64,000 bases of DNA, taken from NCBI RefSeq assembly GCF_000321225.1, contig NW_004450323.1:3943525-4007524 (forward strand), read 5' to 3'. The position numbers and the translations under genes are program-made. The notes beneath the pieces were generated by a model that did no database searches, had not been told where the DNA came from, and saw only the letters and a list, made by a program, of their open reading frames with translations. This document shows positions 33,226 through 46,096 of the stretch, piece after piece (the stretch's first letter is position 1; each line of letters starts with the position of its first letter). This DNA comes from Odobenus rosmarus divergens (Eukaryota > Chordata > Mammalia > Carnivora > Odobenidae).

Positions 33226-34329
33226 AAAAGATTTTTCTATCTAGAGCTCAAGTAACATATATTCATGTCTGTGCGCATATGTGTAGAATTTTTAGTGAAG
33301 ATATAATCCATGTTAAGTTTACCAAAGGCACATAAAATGTATCTGTTTCTACATAAACAATTCTGCTGCCAAACCAAGTAGCCATACTCTGCTTTGGCTG
33401 AGATTTTCTAAATTACTTCCAAAGGTTATATGAATAGAGGGCCCTGAGATAAGAAAGTAGCAAAGGCATTAACAGCTTGATAAAGCAATGGCAATTAAAT
33501 CTTGTTTTGCTGTGTACTCATATAATAAACAGCAGAACATTGAAACAACTGTCTAAATAACTCAGTATATTATATATAATATATAAAGTATATTCACCTA
33601 AAATAAACAGATAATTGAGGGAAATGTGTCATTTTGGTTTAAGTTATCTGAATCAGTGCATTAATTCTCTTCCTGAATCTAAGCAGACATACTGAGGCTG
33701 TGGGAAATATTTAGGCTAGTGAGGAGTATCTCTGGACTTCTCAGTGATTATTGGTAGCTCTCTCCATAATTGCCATGGTCTGACAGTTCCACCTTGTAAC
33801 CAAAGTCGAATCCAATCCACAGGCTTCCTGCAAAAGACCCACCCAGGAATGTTTGGGGATTTCTGTGTAACCTGGAGATAGCCACTAAATTCTGGAGCTC
33901 TTTCAGACCGCTCAGACTCAGACGAGACCGAAAATAATTTCCAATTATTGTAAGGAGTTTAAGAACTAAGATACTAATAAAAGAGCTCTTCTACTGGATT
34001 AAGGTATCAGACCAAGAGGAAAGCATCAAAACCTGGCTGGATGATGTAAAAGGATGTTGCGTAAGAATCTGAAGTCGTTGTTCACTGACGAATTACAAAA
34101 GGTAATGGGAACAGGAAAATGCACCCCTAATAAATGTTTCTTGCTGATCTGCAGGAGAGGAGTCCTGTAGAATATAGTATATGTTATAAGGACTAGGCAT
34201 TTTTTTTTTTTTAAAGATCCAACTCAACTTTTTTTTTTGAAGTGGAGAAGTGTGTGTTTATTTAGTGAGAGGCTTAATTTGTTTTTATCTTGTAGCTGAA
34301 TAATTACTCTAGAGAGTGGAATTGGCATG

Positions 34330-34505
34330 GATTGTGAGGGAGCCTGAGTAACCTCAAAATGAGGATAATAATAGCACCTGCTGCAGAGGGTGGTGGTGAT
34401 GATTGAGTTCCTAACCCCCTGCAAGGCTCCCTGCGCGGAGCTGGGCGTGTGCAGAATACCTGGTACAGCCTCACTGCAAGTACCCTGGTTGTCAAAATTA
34501 TTATT
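34330..34505 (+). repeat. MIR fossil
   Basis: GAGTAACCTCAAAATGAGGA, TAATAATAGCACCTGCTGC and GAATACCTGGTACAGCC match the MIR core and 3' half in order. Confidence 0.65.
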
Positions 34506-34727
34506 AGATGTTTATGCATTTTTTTAAGATTTGTTTATTTATTTGAGCAAGAGAGAGCAGGAGGAGGGGGAGAGGGACAGGGAGAGAAACTCAGGCAAAC
34601 TTCCCACTGAACTTGGAACCCAATGCAGGGCTCGATCCCACGACCTTGAGATCACAACGTGAGCCTAAATCTAGAGCCAGTTGCTTAACTGACTATGCCA
34701 CCCAGGTGCCCCACATTAGATGTTTAA
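34500..34727 (-). repeat. SINEC with TSD
   Basis: The body is 34519-34712, ending GCCACCCAGGTGCCCC. ATTAGATGTTTA is duplicated on both sides. Confidence 0.93.
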
Positions 34728-36549
34728 AATGTGTCCAAAATTTCCTATCTAAAGACAAAGAATTCGACTCTAAATGATCTAGGGTTTTTCAGACTTTAAA
34801 ATTTAAAGGTGGAAAAGTTCCAGATTGAAATTAAGAAGCATGTTTAGAAACACTGTTTCCTGGACATTTCTTCCTTTGGGAAGGCATATGGGTGAGGACC
34901 TCTGATCTCAGGGTGGCCCCCTCTCCCTTCCCGCCTGTCTTGTCATGCCTACAACCCTGGACCCCCACCAGTGCAACCCAGGTGAGAACTTTCACTGTGC
35001 GGGCTCCTTCACCTCTCATTCAACTCCAAATATCTATAGATCAAGGATTAGTGTGGCTGAGGAACTGTGGGCAGCGCATTTAATCTAAGAATCAGACATT
35101 TCACAGATGGGTGGGTGCCCACATTTCAGACTAAGGGAACACAGCAGCTGACACACCCTTCAATCTAAAGTTCCCGGAATCTTTCACCCTGTCATTTCTT
35201 CTATGTTCTGAGCATGTGTCCTCCTTCTCTCTGCTCTTCCCCATTTGTCGTATTGGTAAACAAAGGCTAGATTGGAATATTTCTGTCTGCAATAACTACA
35301 CCAAAAAAAGAGAGATGCAAATGAAATCGTGCTTTGCGTGGAGCTGTTCATTTCCCAGCACATTCCCCGCCTAGGTGTACCACCAGGCAGCCACAGAAAA
35401 AAAGGATCATCTGCCCTTAAAAAGGAAAAGGCATTACTTGAGATTTGGCCTGGCTTCTCCGGCTCCCTGAAAGCGAACTGTGGGAATGCTATATATGTTT
35501 CTGCATAAAATGGAAGCCTGCCACTTCAGCCAGAGTGCTTGCTTCAGAGAGCATTGTTTTCTGGAGTCTGGCCAACCTTCGAGAATTTACCCAGATGGCC
35601 CAGAGAACACTGAACCACTTCCATTTATGGACATTGTCCTTTATCAATTAAGAACAAAGGAGAGTTGGGTGTTTTTTGTTTTTTGGGTTTTTTTTACCCC
35701 TTGATTGCTGTATTTTACATTTAAAATTTGTCTGCACATGCTGACATCATTAGAACTATCTGGGGAGATTCGGGGCAGGGAATCAAGTCCCACAGTCCAG
35801 TCTGTTGCCAGCATGTGAACAGGCCGTGCTTCAGTTTTTATCATAAGTGAGTTTGAAAGTGGGTGACATGCCAGACATTCCTCCTGAAAGTGAGCTAAGG
35901 TAATGATGGAACGCAAGGCAAAAATCAACATGTCACTTGCAATTCTATTTGGGAGGTTGGGGGGTGGAGAGATGACAGTTCCGTGGAGGGATTTACATAG
36001 CACCGTAAAAAGAAAAGTCCCCTGGGTGATGACTGAGCTGCAAATAAAACAATGGACCTGGGGACTTCCACAGCCTCAGCCTTCCTGGCCATGCCCCCAG
36101 GAAATGCCCCAGCACCTTCCCAGCTTTGCAACCGGAGAACTGTGTGGAATGAACATCATCCCCACTGATACCAGGGCTTCTAGATGGACATGGCCATTTG
36201 GGGGAGTGGGGGGCGAGACGAGGACAATCCACATGCTCACTTCCTAGAACACGTCCAGCTGGGGGTTGAAATTTGTGCCCTCCAAGCAAACATTTCAGAA
36301 TGGCATCTCTTACCTTTCATAAATTGCCCCAACAGAGAGGTTTCCAGCAAGAGGGGTCCCCCTGCCATTCCTGGGTAATGTTTCTGCCTGGCACTCTTTA
36401 GAGCTTCTGAGAACCGGTGGGGTGCTAGGGCTGGACTCTGCCTTGACTTTGCCACAACCTGTGCAGACAGTGGTGTGTTTCTAGTCCTGGGTCTGAGTTT
36501 GCACATTTGAACTGAATAGCATCTCACTTATCATTTCAAGTTTTTGAGA

Positions 36550-36930
36550 TTTTCTCTTATTTTTTTATACCAGTTATATTGAGGTGTAATTTATACATAA
36601 TCAAATTTGCCTATTTTAAGTGTACAATTCGATTGCTTTTTTAAAATTTGATTGCTCTTGACCATTATTGTATTTCAAAATATTTCTTTCATCCCCCCAA
36701 ATGAGCCTCAGGCCCCATTGTGCTCAGTCCCCTAATGCTGCCAGCCACTGGTATGTTCTTTCCTTGTAGTTTCACCTTTTCTAGAATTCATATAAATGGA
36801 ATTATTTAGAATTTGGTCTTTTGTTGTCTAGCTTTGTTCACCTATCGCAGGGCCTTGAGATTCATTCATGTTCTGTATGTGTCAGTGGTTCATTCTTTTT
36901 TTATTGGGGAGTAGTACCTAATGATTTTTG
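36550..36930 (-). repeat. LINE-1 (L1M-type) 3' region, antisense
   Basis: TATATTGAGGTGTAATTTAT, AGAATTCATATAAATGGAAT, CTTGAGATTCATTCATG and TTTTTTATTGGGGAGTAGTA are typical of an old L1 read backwards. Confidence 0.7.
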
Positions 36931-37369
36931 TCTGAATTTGGAAAAGAAAGATTTATTTGGGTCACATGGAAAAGCAAATAGACTTTCACTAGCTTTTCGA
37001 AAAGCATGTGTTCACTGAAGTTAATTGTAAGAATTCTTTAAATCCATCTTACCGTTCCATTTTCCCTGAATATAAGATCTTCCTACCCCTTAATTAAAAT
37101 GAAGTTCTAAATGCAAAAATCTTAAAACATTAGGCAGGAAGATCTGAAGGTGAAGGAAATTTCAAGATATGTAGCAAAAATACAAATTAATTAACAATTT
37201 CCAAGTAAATGTTGGCAGTCTGGATAGGAACTGGGATTAGACCAAGAGTTTCACAGAAGTCTGAAATTACTATTGAATTGTCAGTTAGTAGAAGGATTGA
37301 AGCAAAACCCCCATCTTTCTCATATGGTATTTGTTAGTAATTATAATAAGGGAAAACTGATGGTGCTTA

Positions 37370-37620
37370 GTGATAATAATAGCAACAACAACTATTATTA
37401 TTATTATAGCTAACTTGTATAGTGAATATTATAGGTCTGGTACTTCCCTGAGCACTAGATAGGTCATTAATGCATTTAATTTTCCCAGCATCCCTACCAG
37501 GTAACTGTTCTATCATTACCCCCATTTTACAGATGAAGAAACTGGGGCTTAGAGAAAACTAAACAAACTGCCTTGAAGAGAGGTCAAGCCAGGATCTGGT
37601 CCAGGGAATTCAAGAACCTT
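37370..37620 (-). repeat. MIR fossil
   Basis: TTACCCCCATTTTACAGATG, AAGAAACTGGGGCTTAGAGA and GGTCAAGCCAGGATCTGG follow the antisense MIR order. Confidence 0.75.
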
Positions 37621-38114
37621 CAAGAACCTTGACTCTTGACCAGTAGAACACTACAGAAAAATCCTCAAATTGGCAAAGGGGATTGATATTGTCCCTGAGC
37701 AAGGTAGGAGATTGAGCCAGAGCAGGCATCTCCAGTCTGAGCCAGACAGATTGCTGAGATGTGTGGAGAGGCCCGGAAGAAGGCAATGAGAAGGGGAAGG
37801 AAAGGCGAAACACTGATGTGTAGCGTTCACATCAAATAGGCTGCCAGTTGGCCTGCTGCCCAGGGCCCAGCTGCCTATTTTCTACCCCAGGTCCAGGTGA
37901 CCTCTGGGGGGCCTTTCAAAGCTAACAGGTTAGGAATATCAGAAACACTTGTTCAGAGTCATTGTGACTTGGCTGTATTGATGCAGGCCAATTGTCCACA
38001 GTCTGGTTGTGTTGTTGTGAATGTGGATGAATAACCACTGGCTGCATATCGAATTCATTCAGTATTGTGAATTTGTCCTTTTTATGGGGCTTTTTCATCT
38101 GACCCATAAAGTCT

Positions 38115-38290
38115 GGAACAAGATTGCCTAGTTTTGAATCTTGGCTTCGCCACTTACTAAGTGCAACTTTGAGTATGTTACTTGACCATTCCATGCCTCT
38201 GTTTTCTCATCTGTAAAATGGGAAATTAAGAGTACACCTATTCCGTAATATCGTTTCAAAGGTTAACGTGTTGTTATGTACAAAAGATTT
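38115..38290 (+). repeat. MIR fossil
   Basis: TTTTGAATCTTGGCTTCGCC, ACTTACTAAGTGCAACTTTG and TTTTCTCATCTGTAAAATGG are a clear sense MIR core. Confidence 0.8.
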
Positions 38291-39171
38291 ACAACAGCAG
38301 TTACAAATAGTAGGTACTATATGTGTGATGACTTTTATTCCTATCACTATCCAAAAATGATGGTAGGTGAAAAAATATATATTTGTATATATACAATAAG
38401 CTATAATAATCTGCACTAAAATGAAATTTACATCCAAGACTTTATTTTGCAGGGCTCTGTTCCTTGTTCTTGCAGGATTGTGGAGGATTGCACAACACTG
38501 ATGGGTACAAGTGCAGGCTCAGGAACCCAGGGACATGATTTTAGCCTCTACAATTACAGCCTCTACAACTCTACTAGTTACCAGGTGGGAAAATTATAGA
38601 TACCTGGTCTCCATGAACTGAAACTGTAGCAGTAATTGGACACCATTTGTTTTGAGAGAGAAGAATCTTTATGTTATTTGTTTGAATCCTGAACAGAGTA
38701 GAAGAGAAGAGTAGAAGCTTGGGATGAGAAAAATGGGAGTTTCCTTTCTATTCCTTGTTTTTTGGTTGCTGGAGATTTTAGAGTAGATGGTAGCCAGTTT
38801 GCAGTAAACTGTCCCCCTGTGGTTCTTTGGTGCTGTATTCAGATCCTGATTATTCCCAAACACCTAGTTCATGGTCCATGTTTTGTACACAACCCTCCCT
38901 AGCTATCCCAGCCAGCCCATACTGCTCTCAATTACATGCATAAACTGAAATTCTTATACCTTTTGACACATAATCATGTATTATGTTGTATTGTTTGTTG
39001 CCTTATGTTCTATAGAACTCTCTAAGGAACATTCATTCATTTAGTCAGTGAACAGCAATTTATTGGAAGCCTTTGCAGGCCTTGATGATGAAAAGTAGTA
39101 GAGGGGTTGTTTTGGACAGATTGTGCATATATACTGAGTACATATAAACCTCTGGTGATTTTTATTTAGTT

Positions 39172-39380
39172 AATTTTTAAAAGATTTTATTTACTTATTT
39201 TAGAGAAAGAGAGGGAGAGAGAGAGCATAAGCAGGGGCAGGAGCAGAGGGAGAGGGTCAGGCAGACTCCATGTTGAGAGTGGAGCCCAAAGCCAGCTCCA
39301 TCCCACCACCCCACAGGAAGTCATGACCTGAGCTGAAATCAAGAGTTGGGAGCTTAACCCACTGAGCCACCCAGATGCCC
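39172..39380 (-). repeat. SINEC (older subtype), antisense
   Basis: AAAAGATTTTATTTACTTAT through GACTCCATGTTGAGAGTGGA to GAGCCACCCAGATGCCC. Confidence 0.92.
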
Positions 39381-39649
39381 TCCTCTCTGGCAATTCTTAA
39401 GTCTCTAGTAGGAACCAAAGCCTTCTGTTTGACAGAGGCCTCTACATTATTGCCACCAGCCTCCTTAGGGATAAAGACGATGTAGGATACAGCAAAATTT
39501 GCAGTTTCCTGGTTATCACTCCCTTCACTTAGCACAATGGACTTGGATGACACTCACGGTTAGTCTTGTCAAACATTTTCTGTGGGCCCACAGAGAACTG
39601 TGTGGGGAAAACGCTCTAAGATGTAAAAGGAATATGAAATCTGAGTCCT

Positions 39650-39770
39650 CCTCTTTATTCTATTCAACAGAACATTTACTGAGCACGGACGGTGAGCCAG
39701 CGACTGCACTAGAGGGAGGGAATAGAGAGTGACACCTAGCCTTCATAGGGAGGCCAGCCAGTCAACAGGT
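39650..39770 (-). repeat. LINE-2 3' end, antisense
   Basis: ATTCAACAGAACATTTACTG, AGCACGGACGGTGAGCCAG and ACACCTAGCCTTCATAGGGA match the reversed L2 tail. Confidence 0.6.
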
Positions 39771-40330
39771 GAGTTCGTGAGTTGCTAGCCCAGGTGATCA
39801 GGAAGTTAGGGGGTCCCAGGAGAGGAGCCCTCGGTCCAGCCTGGTGATGGGGAGGGAAGGAAAGAAGTGTTAGCAGAGCGGGGGTGGGGGAGCGGTGGTG
39901 GAGGGCTGCTGTACTTCCCAGAGTGGTGAAGGGTAGGCCAGAGGGTGGAAGGCACCCTGTTACGACTCTCCGACAGGCCTGTTTTCCTTGCAGTCCTTTA
40001 GACCAGAGCTGATCAGGGTCCGAGTGGTTTCTGAGTTTGCGCACTTGAGACTGGGGCTCCCAGTTTGAGGAAGGGGCAGGCTGCCGGCTCGCTACCTCTG
40101 TGAATCGGGCCGCGGACCACCCCGGGAGAGAAAGGGGGCTGTGGGGAACGTGGCACATTCCTCCAGCAGGATCCCGGGGCCGCAGCCTCCGCACCACACC
40201 CTTGGCCCAGGCCAGGTGTGCAACCTTCTTGCCGCGAGAGGGGGGAGCCCGGCGGCTGGGGTGAGCGCTTTTGCAGCGCGGTGTGTGCCGTGTGTGTTTG
40301 TCTGCCTCCAGAGGGCTGGGTCCTCCTTAT
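39771..40330 (+). other. LAMC2: LAMC2 upstream flank
   Basis: Unique DNA that becomes steadily more GC- and CpG-rich towards the gene. Long open frames on both strands here reflect the GC content. I recognise no protein in them. Confidence 0.6.
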
Positions 40331-40512
40331 TCACAGGTGAGTCACACCCTGAAACACAGGCTCTCTTCCTGTCCGGACTGAGTCAGGTAGAAGAGTCGAT
40401 AAAACCACCTGATCAAGGAGAGGGAAGGCAGAGCAGAGCTCAGAGTGAAAGCTACCAGCGGCGAGAAGCGCGCAGCGACCCCTCGGCGGCGGACGGACCC
40501 GCGGCCCCGGCC
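40331..40512 (+). promoter_or_regulatory. LAMC2: LAMC2 promoter and 5'UTR
   Basis: Two perfect AP-1 sites TGAGTCA lie at 40338-40344 and 40379-40385, 41 bp apart. A TATA-like GATAAAA follows at 40398-40404, which would place the start of transcription near 40425-40435 and give an 80-90 nt 5'UTR with no upstream ATG. Paired AP-1 control of LAMC2 by growth factors in epithelia is established knowledge. The start site is inferred. Confidence 0.75.
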
Positions 40513-40591
40513 ATGCCTGCGCCCTGGCTGAGCTGCGGCCTCTGCTTGGTGCTCCTCCTGCCTGCAGCCCCGGCCACCTCCAGGAGGGAAG
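40513..40591 (+). CDS. LAMC2: LAMC2 (laminin gamma-2) exon 1, signal peptide
   Basis: It encodes the N-terminus of laminin gamma-2, the chain found only in laminin-332 at the dermal-epidermal junction. The 26 codons read MPAPWLSCGLCLVL and LLPAAPATSRRE, then one base of a split codon. The hydrophobic core LVLLLP followed by AAPA is a classic secretory signal, with likely cleavage after A-P-A, just before T-S-R-R-E. The start is supported by G at -3 and by close agreement with the gamma-2 N-terminus known in mammals. The open frame continues upstream of this ATG, but it lies before the TATA-like box and is ignored. The donor is GTGAGT, a consensus match. Gamma-2 lacks the globular LN domain of gamma-1, so a short leader exon followed directly by an EGF-like domain is expected. 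Confidence 0.96.
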
Positions 40592-42417
40592 GTGAGTCGG
40601 CTTCCCCCGGAGGAAACGTTGCAGCCCTGGGCTGGTAACTGGCCTTGCTCTGCAGCCTCTGCTTGGCTGAGCGCACCTCCGAGGATTCCCACTGTGTCGA
40701 GAACTTCTTTAGAGCTCCCTCCTTCTCCCGCATCTGGGGCTTCTCCGGAGATGGGGTTTAACAGAAGACCAGTATTATATACAGCTGTCCGTGTTTCAAA
40801 GGTGAAGCCAGTAGGTTGTGCCAAACCAGGATTTTCCTTCCTTTAAAAATGTTCCTTCTTGATTGCGTTTTGGGTCAGTGGGCCCCTGTTTGATCAGGAG
40901 TATCATCAGCAATATGTTGGCATATAAATTCTTTTCCCATAATGTGTTTTCGTGGACGGGATTTGGGTGGGAATGTTTTCTGTGACTGTGCACACCACAA
41001 AGATGGAAAAGGAGCTCCTCTAATAATCCTTCTGGAATTCTCGGTTCGTCTTTGGGATGGAAACTGAGCCTTGGCCATGCCTCACTTTTGCATAATGTTA
41101 CTTCTTAAGGGTATTCTCACATAATATTCATTCAATAGGCATTTTTTGGGCACCTCTGTCATAGATCATTTGATCTGAGCTCAGAGATCCAGAGGCTGTC
41201 CTGTCCCGAGAAGTTCAACTCACTCATGTAAACAAAACTTGCTGAGAACCTAGCAACGGTTTGCTATAGGCATGTGTCAGCTATGACATGTATTGGGTGT
41301 TTTCCTTGTCACTTAGTTTTAGCGATAATATCTGCTTGTCTCATTACCCTGATTTTTCATATTTATATTGCTTCCTGCACCTGATGGCATTTCAATACTC
41401 ATTTCAATAGGTCCAAGAGTCATTTTCACACATGTGAATGCATGAACATGAGATAATGTTCACGTAGGCACAGAATTATCTTAAACTTTCCCTAAATGGC
41501 TGGCCTGAATTATGTTTGAATGGCATGGATACTTTAGCATGTGTTTGAATGCATTGATACAGTCCTTTTTTTTCCTTGGAATTAATTTCCAACCTATCAT
41601 CTCTGACTACCATGTTAAAAGTCATTTATGAAAATAATCATGTAGGTTAGGTTCCCTTAGAGTTAACCTAGTGAGAAACATCCTAAAAGTAAGAAGAGTC
41701 TCCGAATATTAGAATTCAAAGGGACTGCTTCTGGATCAACTACTATACCCCATGGCTTAGAATATGAAAATACAGAAATGGGTTTGCAGAAAGCCACACA
41801 CCAGCTATTGGCAGACATACATCTTGCACTTGATCCGGGGGTTCTTAGGCTGGAGCTTTTGGGACCACATTGTAAAAGTAATAAAGGAGCTAGTACATAT
41901 GTTTTACATAATGGGTAATTATTGAAGCAATTTGCCCATTGGCTATAGTTGAGTATAGGTGTGTTGTGTTAGCATTAGATAACAGAAATAAATATGTAGG
42001 ATGTGATCAATTGTTTAATAAATCAGACTCGGGAGGACAGAGCTTGACTTGTACTTCTCCAGGATAGACAAGCTCTGAGTATTCCATCTAGACCAGTAAG
42101 TCAGAAGCTGTGTTCAGTCTCCTTTCTAGACTTTCCCCTTCCTTGGAGATGGGCTGCTTAAGATAACTAGGCTCCCTCCTCAAAGGGCTTCATAGAGCAC
42201 CCATGCTCTTCTGTTCACGGGATGCTGGGATGCAGTGTAAGCTCAACTAAAGTATGGGACTTGCCACTTCCCAAAGTGACCTGCCTCTGGGCATCCTGTG
42301 GGCTGCACCTATGAGAGCCTAAAGCAATGACATTGCTTCCCAGTTGTTCTCTTGAAGGTGAAATTATGGTGTTAGATATCATCAGTGAGACTTGCAGAGC
42401 TGGTCTCAGCTAAAACA

Positions 42418-42605
42418 CAGGCTTTAGAGTCAGCCTGACCTGGCTTCAAATTTTGGCTGACCCACTTACTAATTTCTTATTAGTAATCATTCGGGCTTCT
42501 CAGCTTCTTGGAATCTTCTTCTTTGCCTGTTACATGGGAACAGTAGTACTATGCCACCTTGCAGAGTTGTTGAAAGGATGAGGAATTATTGTGAAGTGCC
42601 TTAAA
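42418..42605 (+). repeat. MIR fossil
   Basis: CTTTAGAGTCAGCCTGACCT, GGCTTCAAATTTTGGCTGAC and CTTGCAGAGTTGTTGAAAGG are in sense MIR order. Confidence 0.75.
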
Positions 42606-42799
42606 ATCCTGGAACCACATTTCTTTAAAAAGTCTGAAGCCAACAGTGCAGGTATAAATAGTGAACTTGGATCTGAAAAGATCAGTAAGCAAGATAAGGA
42701 CTTCCCTTCAGGAGCTCACCATTGGTGTGAGAGAATATGGCACGTAACTCCATTGGTCGGGATCACAGTTCACGTAGATCACACGACTGGAGAAGGGGC

Positions 42800-43720
42800 A
42801 AGAAGTAGATAGGAATGAGACTAGAAATAGAGCCAAGAACCTGGTTGTGAGGAGCCTTATATGCCAGGCTGTGCAGTTAGGATAGTGCCCCAGAGGTCAA
42901 CAAGAGTTGCGGCTGGTTTATAACCAGGGGTGGGCACGGTCAGATTCATGTCTTAGAAAAGTCCCTCACTGAAGTCCTTAGAGGATGGAGTTGAGCTAGG
43001 AGGGGGCAACAAATGGCCATTGTAATAATCCAAAGGAGAGATGATGACGGCTTTCATTGTGGTGGTGGAAACAGCAAAATGGAAACAGATTACAGGACAT
43101 TTAGAAGGTAAAGTTGAAAGAATTTGGTGATCCAATGCACATGTGTTAGGGATACAAGTAAGGGGAAAGCACGAGAAGTAAAGAAGAGTCCAAGACGGGT
43201 CTGAGGCTTCAGGTGAGTGTGATTGGTGAGACAGTGATGCCATGAAAGGAAATGAGAACTCTAAGGGAAGGATCAGTTTTGGGAGCAAGGTTGGGTGGTG
43301 GATGAAGAGGAAGGGGTGAGGTCCTGTGGGGATCTTTTGAATCAGAGACACAAGTGGAGATGCTCAACAGTCCTGGTGAAGAGCTGGAGCTATGATTTTT
43401 TTTTTTTCTTTAAAGAGTTTATTCATTTATTCATGAGAGAGAGAGAGAGAGGGGCAGAGGGAGAAGCAGGCTCCCAAGGAGCAGGGAGCCCGATGCGGGA
43501 CTCGATCCCAGGACCCCGGGATCATGACCCGAGCCGAAGGCAGACGCTTAACCATCTGAGCCACCCAGGCGCCCTGGAGCTATGATTTTGAAGTTTAGAA
43601 GAGTTTGAAATATAAAATGAGGAGCCCAAATGTGGAAAACAAAGCCCTGAGAAAACAATACATGAGATTACTGGGACATCGAGGTTAGAGAAATCTCAAC
43701 AGGAGAACATTATCAAGGAG
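42800..43720 (-). repeat. LINE-2 fragment, antisense, split by a SINEC
   Basis: GTTGTGAGGAGCCTTATATG, GCCATTGTAATAATCCAAAG and GAGAGATGATGACGG correspond to the reversed LINE-2 body. It continues after the SINE with AACAAAGCCCTGAGAAAAC. Confidence 0.65.
43385..43588 (-). repeat. SINEC with TSD
   Basis: The body is 43399-43574, ending GAGCCACCCAGGCGCCC. TGGAGCTATGATTTT is repeated on both sides without mismatch, so this is a young insertion. Confidence 0.95.
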
Positions 43721-44014
43721 GAGTGTTTTGCTAGCCCAAGGGAGAGCTGTAACTATGTAGGTATAATAAATGGTATTTAGATATAAAAATGTGACTACAC
43801 AAAGAATGAGGACTAAAATGATATGGCTGGATCCAGCCATCAGCTAAGTTTTGAAGCAATCATTCTAGAATGATGAGCTCAGAATCCAAGATGATTATAG
43901 AACACTAATCTGGATTTCTCCCATGGCCTGATATGGGAAAAGAGGTGCTGTGGATAGTGGAAGGGACCCCTGGGAAGGTTTAGACTCTCTGATGGATTCT
44001 GCTACTTTAAACTG

Positions 44015-44230
44015 TGGAAATGGTACAGCATGATGCAAACAGGTGCAGGCCTGGGTTCAAATGCTAGCTCTGTCATTTCCCATTTGTTTGGGTTTAGACA
44101 AGCTACTTCCCCTGTTATGTAAGTTCCTGATCTCTGAAATGAGGAAAATAAATTGTGTGATCATTACCTGTAAAGCACTTTGCACAGTGCCTAGGAAGCT
44201 CTCACTCCGTGTTCAGTATTACTATAACTA
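44015..44230 (+). repeat. MIR fossil
   Basis: GGCCTGGGTTCAAATGCTAG, CTCTGAAATGAGGAAAATAA and TTTGCACAGTGCCTAGGAAG match sense MIR to its 3' end. Confidence 0.75.
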
Positions 44231-46096
44231 ACTGCCTCGCCAGGGCTGAATGTCAATATATTGCCTTCTGAGTTTTAAGTGGTAAAATTTTTGAAGAGGT
44301 TCCTTGCATTAGCCCAAGAAAGGTGATGAGGAGCCCTCCTGCTCAGGCTGAAATGAATCCCCGGTCTTACCCAATGAAACAAATGGAATTCCTGACAAAG
44401 GACCCAAAGCAGGTTGGAATTCCAAAGTCAGTTTTCATAGCATTTCTTATCCTTGCCTTTTGTCAACCACCAGATCGCATCACATACAGATTCGTCAAGT
44501 CTGTTGCTCTCTAGAACATACCCAGAAATACGAGGATCCTCACAGAACCTGGTCTCCCACTTCTCAATAGGAGAATCTCCCCCATCCCCCACCAAAAAAA
44601 GGGTTTGGCCAACCAGATTATGAAAACATTTAGCAGTGTACATGCAGTGGTCACATGTCTTTTTATGCTTAATTTAGTATATTAATTCACAAACCCACTT
44701 AAAGTCACATAATTTATAAAATAATAACTTACAAGTATTAATTTGTAAATCCACATTTCATGAAGTAATTACATTCAAACTCCACCTTTAGTATCGAATG
44801 CAACTTGAATACAGTTTCTTCTTCACTTCAGACATGGGTGGCTTGAGATATAGCTCGATTTGAGTCTGCTTTTGATGCTGTCACTGGAAAGTGCACCATT
44901 TTCAAATTGTCCAAAAGATTAAACATTATCCTTCAACGCACATTGTAATCTTCACAGCATAAACATCTTGAAAGGCTTATTTATGACAACTTTCGGCACT
45001 GGCCATTGTGAGATAATGAACAAGTATGAGAATGAGAATTGTGTTCAACACAATTTCTTCTTTCTTACTGATAAATATCCAAAACATTGATTGACGTCAT
45101 GTCAAATTAATGTGTGTTCCCCAAATAATATTTTAACAATAAAAGCAATTGAGAAAGTGCCCCATACCAGGGGAGATTTTGAAAAGACTTCCCCCCACCC
45201 CGCCCCGGAAAAATAAAAACCTCCACCTTATTATATTCAAGTATGTGCAATAAACAGGAGTATAGAACTGGGTTGGAGTATATGCTGGAAATTCCTATGA
45301 AGGCTTAAATTCTGGTGTCCTGAGCTGGGGGCAGACACTGGCTTAGCTCGACTGGTCCAAGGAGCTGAGGAAGAATATTGGTTTGTGACCCATGTTGATA
45401 GGAAAGTCAGGAGCATGGAATGCAGCTGTTGAGGCAATTTTGGGAATATTTTTCCCATTTAAGTCCTTAGTGGTTCAACTATATATAGACTTTTTTTTCC
45501 TAAAGAAATTTCCAATGACAAGTCTTGAATCATCTGTTACAGACCAGTGTAGAAATAGGAGTGCCATAGATTATGGAAGACTCTAATTTAGTCACAGATT
45601 AGGCCTAGCGGATTACTGAATCATTACTGGGCTGTGTACTAATATAATAACCCCCAGGTACATGATGTAATATTTGAATCATATCCAAGGCCCAAAGCGA
45701 AGTCTCTTCTGTTTCTGTGGGTGACTGTGTGTCTAAATATGTGCCTCCCAACAAACATGTGCTTCCTTATATCACAATTATGAAAGAAAAAGAGCATGGT
45801 GCTTCCTCCAACACTGATCAATGGAAGGGCTCAATCAAGTCTTTCCCTTCTGCTGTATCAGAGGAGAGATGGAGATCACCTGGCTAAAGGTATATGCATC
45901 CTGGCCTTCTTCAGGCTGGTCAACCATTCACAGAATTCCAACCTGCTTCTTTTCCAGATTTTATTTGTATTCATTGTTGTCAATATTCACATTCTAGAAA
46001 AAATTAAATTGCAGCCCAACCATTTCCCACACTAATTTAAACACTGGAAAAGTTACTCAAATCTTTAGCTGCATGTAGGTGGGACATTTCTTACAA

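Larger units (their letters stand above)
8841..40330. other. LAMC1-LAMC2 intergenic spacer
   Basis: About 31.5 kb with no protein-coding gene that I can support. Repeats inside are listed individually. Stretches where I see nothing recognisable include 9311-10427, 10620-11590, 12377-13455, 15800-16854, 17046-17870, 18095-18789, 19044-19540, 22250-22988, 23381-24255, 24311-24914, 26020-26949, 27000-27554, 30066-30792, 31190-31762, 31990-33129, 33226-34329, 34728-36549, 36931-37369, 37621-38114 and 38291-39171. Short open frames there are not conserved-looking. Distal enhancers for either laminin gene could lie here, but the sequence alone does not show them. Confidence 0.75.

Noticed and set aside
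39736..40197. 153-codon minus-strand frame next to the LAMC2 promoter
   Set aside because: GC-driven openness, no recognised domain, and no splice or poly(A) context to suggest a divergent gene.
40141..40638. A 165-codon frame in which the LAMC2 start is internal
   Set aside because: Its upstream ATG precedes the AP-1 and TATA-like elements, so it would not be transcribed from this promoter. The openness comes from GC-rich sequence.
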